Source of the DNA: 20CM-2-55-15 sp964633285
GTDB lineage: Bacteria > Acidobacteriota > Terriglobia > 20CM-2-55-15
Reading direction: 5' to 3'
Length of the DNA stretch: 64,000 bases
NCBI GenBank assembly: GCA_964633285.1
Contig: CAZWGA010000031.1
Span: 1 to 64,000 of the forward strand
The translations under genes were made by a program, and so were the position numbers. This document shows, piece by piece, positions 30,695 through 38,118 of the stretch. The notes below the pieces were generated by a model. The model ran no database searches, was not told the origin of the DNA, and was given only the letters and a program-made list of their open reading frames with translations. Every line of letters starts with the position of its first letter. The stretch's first letter is position 1.

Positions 30695-31927
30695 ATGTTT
30701 TTGAGCCTCGTGCCTCTTCGAAAGCATCGAGAGTATCGATTGCTTTATATCGGCCAACTCATTTCGATGTTCGGAACGATGATCACGTCCGTTGCCGTTC
30801 CTTACCAGGTCTTCGCTTTGACCGGGTCGAGCCTCATGGTCGGAATGCTCGGCGCAGCCCAACTTGTGCCGTTGTTGCTGTTCGCGCTCTGGGGTGGCGC
30901 CTACGCCGATGCGATGGACCGGCGCAGACTGTTGATTATCTCCGAAATTATTTTGACGGCGGGCTCGTTAACCCTCGCAATCAATGGACTCATGGCGCAT
31001 TCCAGTGTATGGCTGATTTTCATCGTAAGCGCTGCAATGTCGGCCTGCAACGGATTCCACCGGCCCGCTCTCGAAGCGACGACTCCGCGTCTCGTCGATC
31101 GCGAAGATCTCACCGCGGTTTCCGCTCTGGCTTCGCTTCGAATGTCGCTCAGCGCGATTGTCGGTCCGGCCCTTGGCGGAATCTGCATCGCGGTTCTCGG
31201 TTTTTCTCTCACATACATGCTCGATGTACTAAGCTTCGTCATCTCGCTGGTGTCGATTGCGTTGATTCGATCCATACCTGCCTCCGGCAAGGCAAGCCGG
31301 CCGGGTCTTCAGAGCATTGCCGAAGGACTGCGTTATGCGATAAGCCGGCCTGAACTGATCGGCACATACGTCGTCGATATCATCGCAATGATGTTCGCAA
31401 TGCCGATGGCGTTGTTTCCCGCTATGGGCCAGGCATGGGGCGGCCCGGCCACTGTCGGCTACCTTTATTCCGCCCTGTCGTTCGGAAGCTTGTTCACCGC
31501 GGTTTTCAGCGGCTGGACTTCAAAGGTACGCCGTCACGGCGCAGGTGTTATTGTCGCCGCCGCATGCTGGGGAGCGGCCATCGTGGTTTTGGGTTTTTCG
31601 CCCAATCTTATGGGAGCACTCCTGTGTCTCGCGGCTGCCGGCGCGGCGGATTCGGTCAGCACCGTCTTCCGGGGCACGATCTGGAATGAAACCATTCCGA
31701 GTGAATTGCGGGGACGACTTGCGGGAGTTGAAATGATCAGCTACCTGAGCGGACCTCTCCTCGGAAACGCCCGCGCCGGCTGGGTTGCATCGATTTCATC
31801 GAATGCATTTTCGGTGATCTCCGGAGGAGTGATTTGTCTTGTGGGTGTTCTGCTTTGTATTCCGCTCTTACCCGCATTCTGGCGCTATCGGGCAAATCGA
31901 ATGACAGTCAGCGTTCCCGGTTTTTGA
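30695..31927 (+). CDS. MFS transporter, enterobactin-exporter-like
   Basis: A 410-aa protein with 10-12 hydrophobic helices. The start ATG 30695 is chosen over TTG 30686. The opening RKHREYRLLYIGQLISMFGTMITSVAVPYQVF and the GGAYADAMDRRRLL loop, in segments, are typical of the MFS_3 (EntS-like) group. The likely role is export of a small molecule or siderophore; nothing nearby defines the substrate. Confidence 0.9.
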   Translation: MFLSLVPLRKHREYRLLYIGQLISMFGTMITSVAVPYQVFALTGSSLMVGMLGAAQLVPLLLFALWGGAYADAMDRRRLLIISEIILTAGSLTLAINGLMAHSSVWLIFIVSAAMSACNGFHRPALEATTPRLVDREDLTAVSALASLRMSLSAIVGPALGGICIAVLGFSLTYMLDVLSFVISLVSIALIRSIPASGKASRPGLQSIAEGLRYAISRPELIGTYVVDIIAMMFAMPMALFPAMGQAWGGPATVGYLYSALSFGSLFTAVFSGWTSKVRRHGAGVIVAAACWGAAIVVLGFSPNLMGALLCLAAAGAADSVSTVFRGTIWNETIPSELRGRLAGVEMISYLSGPLLGNARAGWVASISSNAFSVISGGVICLVGVLLCIPLLPAFWRYRANRMTVSVPGF

Positions 31928-31991
31928 GCCACGATGCGCGAACGACTTCGGATTTAAATTTACGGAATCCGCGGACTCCGGGACCGGGTTG

Positions 31992-31997
31992 TATACT
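31992..31997 (+). promoter_or_regulatory. -10 box TATACT, leaderless start at 32004
   Basis: TATACT is followed by exactly 6 nt and the ATG of the sigma-54 response regulator, the same arrangement as at 28590. There is no Shine-Dalgarno. A TTTAAATTTA stretch lies about 35 nt upstream but does not resemble a -35 box. Confidence 0.55.
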
Positions 31998-32003
31998 TAT
32001 CGA

Positions 32004-33377
32004 ATGACTGCCCGAAAACGGAAAATTCTGATTGTCGATGACGATCCCGGCATGCGTGCCTCGCTGGCGGTTCTGTTGCAGAGCTGGGGCTTCGAGGCCT
32101 TGCAGGCCGCGGATGCTGCGGAAGCGACGCGAATGGTCGAGAAGCAGGATCCGGATATCGTCATCAGCGACGTTGTCATGCCGGAAACATCGGGGCTTGA
32201 GCTTCTTCGAACGCTGAAGGCCGGCGATCCCAATCGTCCGGTACTGCTCATCACTGCGCAAGGTAGCGTCGATATCGCCGTCGAAGCGATGAAACAAGGC
32301 GCGAGGGATTTCCTGACCAAGCCGCTCACGGATCTTCCGAAGTTAAAAGCGCTCCTTGATGACGCCGAGCGCGAGCTTGAGCTGCGCCGCAAGGCAAAGC
32401 GTCTTTCGGCTCGGATTGAATCCGAAGAAGAGAGTGGACTCGGCGACTTCGTCGGTTCGAGCAAGGCGATCAGGGAAGTCTTTCAACTGATCGAAAGCGT
32501 CGCTCAACGGGACGTGTCGGTCATGATCACCGGCGAAAGCGGCACCGGGAAGGAAGTGGCGGCGCGCACGATTCACAACATGAGCCGGCGCGAGAGCAAG
32601 CCGTTTGTCGCGATCAATGCCGCGGCCATTCCCGAGTCTTTGATCGAAAGCGAACTCTTCGGTCACGAGCGTGGCGCATTCACCGGAGCGGTTGCCACTC
32701 GCCAGGGCGTGTTTGAACAAGCCAACGGCGGTACGCTCCTGATCGATGAAATTGCGGAAATGCCGATGGCGCTCCAGCCGAAACTGCTGCGTGTTCTCGC
32801 CGAATGCAAAGTCCGGCGTTTGGGCGGGAGTCATGAATTCGAGTTCGATGTGCGCGTTCTTGCGGCAACCAATCGCGACCCGCTCAAGGCCATCGAAGAC
32901 ACGAAGCTTCGCGAAGACCTTTATTATCGCCTCAACGTCGTTCCCATCGCGCTGCCTCCTCTCCGTGAGCGGGGTGACGACGTCCCGTTGCTCGTCCAGC
33001 ATTTTGTCCGCGAGTTCAATGCGAAACACCGGCTCGACATCGCCGGCGCCACCGACGAGGCTATGATGATGTTGAAGGCGTATTCATGGCCGGGAAACGT
33101 GCGCGAGCTGCGCAACGTGATCGAACGGTCCGTCGTTCTTGCCAAGAGCGATTGGATCGAAGAAAAGGATCTTCCTCCCTACGTCCGGAATCCCGCGTTG
33201 CGCCCGGAGAAACTCATTTTTTCCATCGGTGAAACAACCGTCGCAGATGCGGAGCGGGAACTCATCATCAAAACGCTCGAACGCGCCGGTAAAAATAAAG
33301 CCGAGGCCGCTCGGCAGCTCGGTGTTGACGTGAAGACGATTTACAACAAGCTGAAGGCGTACGGAATCGAAGAATGA
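32004..33377 (+). CDS. Sigma-54-dependent response regulator, GlrR/QseF-like
   Basis: A 457-aa NtrC-family regulator. The receiver domain (1-125) has the acidic pocket D12-D14, phosphorylated Asp56 and Lys106. The AAA+ domain (about 148-380) has Walker A GESGTGKE (177-184), the sigma-54 contact loop GAFTGA (224-229) and Walker B GGTLLIDE. The Fis-type HTH is at the C terminus, AEAARQLGVDVKTIYNKLKA. It activates RNA polymerase carrying sigma-54. Followed with 4-nt overlap by its likely kinase and then a lipoprotein, resembling qseF-qseE-qseG. Confidence 0.95.
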   Translation: MTARKRKILIVDDDPGMRASLAVLLQSWGFEALQAADAAEATRMVEKQDPDIVISDVVMPETSGLELLRTLKAGDPNRPVLLITAQGSVDIAVEAMKQGARDFLTKPLTDLPKLKALLDDAERELELRRKAKRLSARIESEEESGLGDFVGSSKAIREVFQLIESVAQRDVSVMITGESGTGKEVAARTIHNMSRRESKPFVAINAAAIPESLIESELFGHERGAFTGAVATRQGVFEQANGGTLLIDEIAEMPMALQPKLLRVLAECKVRRLGGSHEFEFDVRVLAATNRDPLKAIEDTKLREDLYYRLNVVPIALPPLRERGDDVPLLVQHFVREFNAKHRLDIAGATDEAMMMLKAYSWPGNVRELRNVIERSVVLAKSDWIEEKDLPPYVRNPALRPEKLIFSIGETTVADAERELIIKTLERAGKNKAEAARQLGVDVKTIYNKLKAYGIEE

Positions 33378-34846
33378 AAGTTTCGAGCAAGATCATTTCG
33401 GGATTCTTCATCCTGATGTTGCTGGCCGTGTCCGTTCTCCTGTATCAGCTCTCGGTCATTCACCAGATGCAGCAGGCCAATCGCGATCTTTCCGAACTCG
33501 ATATGAATTCCGCGCTTACAGCGCTTCGAATGCAGGAGCGCGGTGAGACTTTTCGCGAAGACTCGCGGAAATTCTTCGGGACCGGCGATCCTCTTTACGA
33601 GCACGAGCTCGAAGAAGACCATGCCGCATTTCTCGATGAACTTGCCGCGCTTCGCAAGACCGTTCGAGGAAACCGCGAACGCGAGTCCGTCGAGAAGCTG
33701 ACAATCGCGTTCGACAAGTACTGGGCCACCTTGATGCGTTTCAAGAGTGAGACTCAATCGTTTGATCTCGACTTTCTGCCGCACGACCTGATAGTGGCTT
33801 TCGACGATTTTCAGTCGCAAACCGAGGTTACATACGACGCCGTCAAGACATCCGTCAAAGAACAAGTGGCGGGGGCCGCCGCTGCGGGCAAAAGGGCGGA
33901 ACAGCTTTCATGGATCGCGGGAGTCTTTTCACTGCTGCTCGGCGTGGTCGTTGCATGGATGATATTCCGCTCCATCAACGATCCTTTACGCCGCCTCACG
34001 CGGGGCACGCGCGCTCTGGCGAAGGGACAATTCTGGCATCGCCTTCCGGCGCACGGTCCGGACGAATTCTCGGAACTGGCGCGGGACTTCAACGCCATGA
34101 CCGAGCGCCTCGGCGAACTGGATCAAATGAAGAAGGATTTCGTGTCGCACGTTTCCCATGACTTGAAAGCGCCTCTGGCATCCATGCGCCAGGTCATGCA
34201 TCTGCTTCTTCAGGAAATTGCGGGTCCGCTCAACGACCAGCAGAAAGATTTGCTGCGGTTGAGCTACAACAGCGCTGAACGGCTTTCGGCCATGGTCGGC
34301 AATCTGCTCGACCTCGCCCGCATGGAAGCGGGTTCGATGGAATATCAGATGGCCGGGCACGATCTGCTTCCGGTCATCAAGACAGTCACCGACGAATTCG
34401 CGATACAGGGCCGCGAGAAAGGCATTCGATTCTCTCTTGAATGCGAGTCGCCGAACGTGATGGTCGAATGCGACCGCGATCGCATCATGCAGGTCATCGG
34501 GAATCTGTACGAGAACGCGTTGAAGTTTTCGCCGTCCAACGGCGACATCATTACCCGCGTCGGTGAAGCTCGAAACGGATCCGTTCTTATTTCCGTGAGG
34601 GATTCCGGCCTGGGTGTTCCAGACGGCCACAAAGACAAAATCTTTCTCAAATTCCATCAGGTCAAAAAAGGAAAGAAAATGACGGGCCAGGGCGTGGGTC
34701 TCGGCCTTGCGATTTGCAAGACGATCGTTCAAGCTCATCACGGCGACATCTGGGTAGAGGACAATCCGAATGGCGGCAGTGTATTCTGTTTCAATCTGAA
34801 AACTGTTTCGAGCGAAGAGACGATCAAATGCGGTCAAACCGCTTAA
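33374..34846 (+). CDS. Membrane sensor histidine kinase, GlrK/QseE-like
   Basis: A 490-aa kinase. TM1 is about residues 8-25, a periplasmic four-helix-like sensor runs to about 175, TM2 is about 180-198, and a HAMP domain follows (199-250). The phosphoacceptor is His262 in FVSHVSHDLKAPLASM. The ATPase domain has the N box NLYENALKF, the G1 box DSGLGVP and the G2 box GQGVGLGLAI. It probably phosphorylates the response regulator encoded immediately upstream. The 19-nt overlap with the lipoprotein gene suggests coupled translation. Confidence 0.95.
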   Translation: MKVSSKIISGFFILMLLAVSVLLYQLSVIHQMQQANRDLSELDMNSALTALRMQERGETFREDSRKFFGTGDPLYEHELEEDHAAFLDELAALRKTVRGNRERESVEKLTIAFDKYWATLMRFKSETQSFDLDFLPHDLIVAFDDFQSQTEVTYDAVKTSVKEQVAGAAAAGKRAEQLSWIAGVFSLLLGVVVAWMIFRSINDPLRRLTRGTRALAKGQFWHRLPAHGPDEFSELARDFNAMTERLGELDQMKKDFVSHVSHDLKAPLASMRQVMHLLLQEIAGPLNDQQKDLLRLSYNSAERLSAMVGNLLDLARMEAGSMEYQMAGHDLLPVIKTVTDEFAIQGREKGIRFSLECESPNVMVECDRDRIMQVIGNLYENALKFSPSNGDIITRVGEARNGSVLISVRDSGLGVPDGHKDKIFLKFHQVKKGKKMTGQGVGLGLAICKTIVQAHHGDIWVEDNPNGGSVFCFNLKTVSSEETIKCGQTA

Positions 34847-35343
34847 TCCGACTAACGCTGTTCATCATCCTGATCGCGGCCGGCTGCAACAAGCGTGTAC
34901 CCGTCGCGGCTGCGCCACCTCCACCCGTTGCGGTATCGGCTCCATCGTCCGCCGCAGCAGCGGCTCGCACTCCCGCTCCCCTCGACGAGGCCGACAGGGC
35001 ATTCACAGCGGGAAACTACGATGAAGCGGCACGAGGTTACGACAGTTACCTCCACCAGACTTTTTCCGGCGGGCTGCGTGATCAGGCTTTGTTTCGAATG
35101 GCATTGGCCTATGCGCTTCGCCCCGCGCCCGATTGGCCGCGAGCTTCCCTGCTCCTCAAGCAACTCATGGATGAATTCCCCAACAGTTCGTTCAAGCCCG
35201 CCGCGAATTTGATCATGTCCCTTCATTCCGAAATGGATCAGTTAGTTGCGGGAAGCCAGCAAAGGGATCAGCGCATCCGGCAGTTGACCACCGAACTCGA
35301 TCGATTGAAAAAAATCGACGCCGACCGCCGCAAGCGCCCCTGA
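34828..35343 (+). CDS. Lipoprotein of the two-component operon, BamD/QseG-like
   Basis: A 171-aa protein. ATG 34828 lies inside the end of the kinase gene. The signal (residues 1-17) ends with LIAAGC, a lipobox with Cys near residue 17. A Pro/Ala-rich linker follows and then a TPR-like region, DRAFTAGNYDEAARGYDSYL and RMALAYALRPAPDWPRAS, and a C-terminal coiled coil. It could be the QseG-type partner of the kinase; that comparison is by gene order and features only. Confidence 0.8.
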   Translation: MRSNRLIRLTLFIILIAAGCNKRVPVAAAPPPPVAVSAPSSAAAAARTPAPLDEADRAFTAGNYDEAARGYDSYLHQTFSGGLRDQALFRMALAYALRPAPDWPRASLLLKQLMDEFPNSSFKPAANLIMSLHSEMDQLVAGSQQRDQRIRQLTTELDRLKKIDADRRKRP

Positions 35344-35370
35344 CCTTGGAAATCTTCCCTGTCAGACGGC

Positions 35371-35450
35371 AGTCGCGGGTTAAAACCCGCGACTCACAAT
35401 TAACTGAAACGTTTGGACGAATATGCAGTCGTGGGTTTTAGCGCGCGTTC
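35371..35450. repeat. AGTCGCGGGTT...CCCGCGACT repeat, copy 1
   Basis: A perfect 11-bp palindrome, AGTCGCGGGTT-AA-AACCCGCGACT, at 35371-35394, followed at 35422-35450 by a degenerate inverted copy with TATGCAGTCGTGGG. It relates to the better kept element at 38041-38107. It lies between the lipoprotein gene and the OmpA gene and may terminate the first. Confidence 0.7.
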
Positions 35451-35530
35451 GTCAAAACGGTACGCATGTTGCTAATTCTTTATTCGTGCCGGCTCTTCCG
35501 ATCCGGCGATTTTCGGAGGAAAGAATCAAC

Positions 35531-36262
35531 ATGCGAAAACTATCAATTGTTTTGCTGATGTCCGCAACAATGGTCGCCGCGACGGGTTGTGCCACAAAGA
35601 AATTTGTTCGGAACAACATTAAAACCACGGCCGACGAGTTGAATGGACGAATCGATACCGACGAAGGCGAAATCAAGGAAGTTCGTGACTACGCCGACAA
35701 AAAAGTCTCCGGCGTTGATTCAAAGGTTTCCGCCCTCGATGCCCGAACGACCGAAGGTATCAACTCGCTGAAGGGCGACGTCCAAAACGTCGATCAAAAA
35801 GCGGGCCAGGCCCAAAACGCGGCCGATCGTGCAGCGAACGGCCTTAGCGTTCTCGATCAAAGATTTCAGAACAGGAATCTCTATGATTCCTTAAATGAGA
35901 AATCGGTCCAGTTCAAGTTCAACAGCGCAACCCTGGACAAGGGCTATATGGATACTCTCGATGAGATCGCCCGGACTCTCATGGAGAATCCTAATGCTAT
36001 CGTTGTCATGGAAGGGCGCACCGATTCCACAGGTTCGAAGGATTACAACGTGAAGCTGGGCGAACGCCGCATCGATGCCGTCAGGCATTACCTGGTGGTT
36101 GAGAAAGGCGTGCCGGTCTACAAGATTCACGAAATCAGCTTCGGTTCCGAAAAGCCGATCGCGGAAAACAACACCAAAGACGGACGTGAGAAGAATCGCG
36201 CCGTTGTGATGTCGATCCTGGTTCCGAAGACCGAAGGAACAGTAGCTTCAAGAAATAACTAA
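35531..36262 (+). CDS. OmpA-domain lipoprotein
   Basis: A 243-aa outer-membrane lipoprotein. ATG 35531 is chosen because GGAGGAAAG lies 7 nt upstream and the signal then begins MRKLSIVLLM; the lipobox is AATGC. Residues 25-125 form an alanine- and aspartate-rich helical or coiled-coil region with periodic GxVDxKVSALDA patterns. The C-terminal OmpA domain (about 135-235) binds peptidoglycan: VMEGRTDSTGSKDYNVKLGERR and the REKNRAVVMS block. It probably ties the outer membrane to the wall and follows the two-component operon, with its own translation signal. Confidence 0.93.
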   Translation: MRKLSIVLLMSATMVAATGCATKKFVRNNIKTTADELNGRIDTDEGEIKEVRDYADKKVSGVDSKVSALDARTTEGINSLKGDVQNVDQKAGQAQNAADRAANGLSVLDQRFQNRNLYDSLNEKSVQFKFNSATLDKGYMDTLDEIARTLMENPNAIVVMEGRTDSTGSKDYNVKLGERRIDAVRHYLVVEKGVPVYKIHEISFGSEKPIAENNTKDGREKNRAVVMSILVPKTEGTVASRNN

Positions 36263-36275
36263 CAATCACGGAGAC

Positions 36276-36335
36276 AATTTCAGGGACAGACACCAAATTC
36301 CTGCACTTCGGAATTTGGTGTCTGTCCCTGAAATT
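36276..36335. terminator. GGACAGACACCAAATTC hairpin element, copy 2
   Basis: A 25-bp stem, beginning AATTTCAGGGACAGACACC, with a 10-nt loop. It lies between the stops of the convergent OmpA and TolC genes, where a bidirectional terminator is expected. There is no U-tract on either side, so it would rely on the stem alone. It is a member of the dispersed family also seen at 22168 and 58441. Confidence 0.6.
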
Positions 36336-36338
36336 CTC

Positions 36339-38018
36339 CTACCTGGCGGTTGTCCCTGCCGACAACGTCTTTTCGAGCTCGATATTGTTTTTCCTCAGAG
36401 TCAAGCCCATCGCCTTGTCCAGATCCACAAGCGACTTCGTGAAATTAACGATCGACTGCACTTCATTCGATTGAGCCTGGGAAACATTTCTTTGTTCTTC
36501 AAGAACGAATCGAAGTGTGGACGTTCCAAGGCTGAACTTGGTTTGTTCGGCTTCAAGCTTGGCCTCGGCAAGTTGTTTCGTCGTCTGAGCCGTTTCGATG
36601 CGGGCGCGATTCATCTCGACCTGAGTCAGCGCAGTTCGAACATCCAGAGCAATCTGCTGGGCAGTGCCTTCGATCTTACTTTGAGACAATCGCTGTTCAT
36701 TGAGGGCGCGATCGTGGTCCGCCGCTGCCGCTTTGTTACTCAGCGGCATGACGAAACTGAAGCCTACGGAATAACTCGTATATCCATAACCGAAGATCTG
36801 TCCAAGGGCATCGAACACGCCGCCCGGTATGGGTTGTTTGAAGGCCGGCGTGCCCAGCAGAAAATCGCGGGTCTGGCTGCCGCCGGTTCCGTTCTGCGTA
36901 TACGAAGCGGTGAGATCGAAGGCCGGCAGTTTCTGGTTGGCCGTGTACTTCACATCAATTTCCTTGTTCTTCAAATCCAGCAAGGCCTGCCGCATTTCCG
37001 GGCGGTTCTCGAGCGCCGATTTAACCGCGTCTTCGAGTGCCGGGACCTGTACGGCTTCCGGCCGAACGGGAGAATCCTGCGCGCGCAGTTTCATCAGAAA
37101 CATCGAAGGATCTTTGTCGCGCGACGTCATCTTCTTGATCTGATCCTCGGCGGCGGTCACGTTGTATGTGGACACTATGACCTGTTCACGCCGTGAAGCG
37201 ACATCGGCTTGCGTCTGGACGACATCGATTGGAGCGAGCGTTCCGATTTCAACTTTCATTTTGTTTTCGTCCAGAGTCTGTTGAGCCAGGTCGAGCGAGC
37301 GCCGTTTGACATCCAGATCCTGCCCGGCGAATACCAGATCCCAATAGGATTTCTGCGCCTGCGCGAGAAGATTGGTGAGCTGGATCTCGAACGCGATTTC
37401 GGCCATCTTTTCGTTGTTCTGTCCCTGCAGAATCTGGCGCGTGTTGATCAGGCGTCCGCGATTCTGCATTAAATGCTGGCCGGCCGAGTATGTGAGGCGG
37501 CCCGTATAAGATGGGTTAAAGATACTGTTGTTACTGTTTGTCGACAGGCGGTTCATCGTCATGCTGACGGCGACGCTGGTTCCCGTCGGAAGCTGCTGGG
37601 CAAAGTTAACGGCGTAATTCCCTGTGAGCTGCTGGCGCGTGTGGGCGCCATTGAGCTGCGTCGTACTGAGCACTGTATCGTGACCAACGTTGGCGCTGAA
37701 GCCGATCGAGGGCTGCAGCGCCTTGTAGAACACGAGGCTTTGAAAATACGAAGACCTCGGACTCAACCGGTTTGAGCGGATGTCGAGGTTATTGTCGATC
37801 ATCAGGTTGATGACGTCGTTCAACGTGACCGGCATTTCCCCCGTGCGAAGTATCTGCGCAATCCCCGACGCCGACGGAGTTCCCGCCGGAGCGGGCGCCG
37901 CGCTTTTTGCCGGGTCGTAACGTTTGAGGAATTCTTCCACCCAATCGGAGGATGCGAACGCCGGAGCGGCCAGAGCCGCCGGCAGGATCATCATGAGAAA
38001 GAATCGAATGAGCTTCAT
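36339..38018 (-). CDS. TolC-family outer membrane efflux protein
   Basis: A 559-aa protein. ATG 38018 is chosen because AGGAGT lies just upstream and the signal peptide MKLIRFFLMMILPAALAAPA then starts correctly. The body has the paired long helices and internal duplication of TolC-like channels, with segments LDLAQQTLDENKMKVEIGTLAPIDVVQTQADVASR and KQLAEAKLEAEQTKFSLGTST in blocks. It forms the outer-membrane exit of the RND pump encoded upstream, as the third gene of that operon. Confidence 0.94.
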   Translation of the reverse strand: MKLIRFFLMMILPAALAAPAFASSDWVEEFLKRYDPAKSAAPAPAGTPSASGIAQILRTGEMPVTLNDVINLMIDNNLDIRSNRLSPRSSYFQSLVFYKALQPSIGFSANVGHDTVLSTTQLNGAHTRQQLTGNYAVNFAQQLPTGTSVAVSMTMNRLSTNSNNSIFNPSYTGRLTYSAGQHLMQNRGRLINTRQILQGQNNEKMAEIAFEIQLTNLLAQAQKSYWDLVFAGQDLDVKRRSLDLAQQTLDENKMKVEIGTLAPIDVVQTQADVASRREQVIVSTYNVTAAEDQIKKMTSRDKDPSMFLMKLRAQDSPVRPEAVQVPALEDAVKSALENRPEMRQALLDLKNKEIDVKYTANQKLPAFDLTASYTQNGTGGSQTRDFLLGTPAFKQPIPGGVFDALGQIFGYGYTSYSVGFSFVMPLSNKAAAADHDRALNEQRLSQSKIEGTAQQIALDVRTALTQVEMNRARIETAQTTKQLAEAKLEAEQTKFSLGTSTLRFVLEEQRNVSQAQSNEVQSIVNFTKSLVDLDKAMGLTLRKNNIELEKTLSAGTTAR

Positions 38019-38040
38019 AGACTTACTCCTTGAGACAGGA

Positions 38041-38107
38041 AACGCGGGTATGAGACCCGCGGCTACATAATTGTCAAATATGTAGTCGCGGGTTTTATAC
38101 CCGCGTT
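38041..38107. repeat. AACGCGGGTAT...ATACCCGCGTT repeat, copy 2
   Basis: Two 29-nt arms, 38041-38069 and 38079-38107, are inverted copies with three mismatches around a 9-nt loop. Each arm is itself palindromic (CGCGGGT...ACCCGCG), a REPIN-like design. It lies in the 100-nt gap between the RND permease and TolC genes, so it may reduce or stabilise read-through into tolC. Confidence 0.85.
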
Positions 38108-38118
38108 CATCAGCATAT

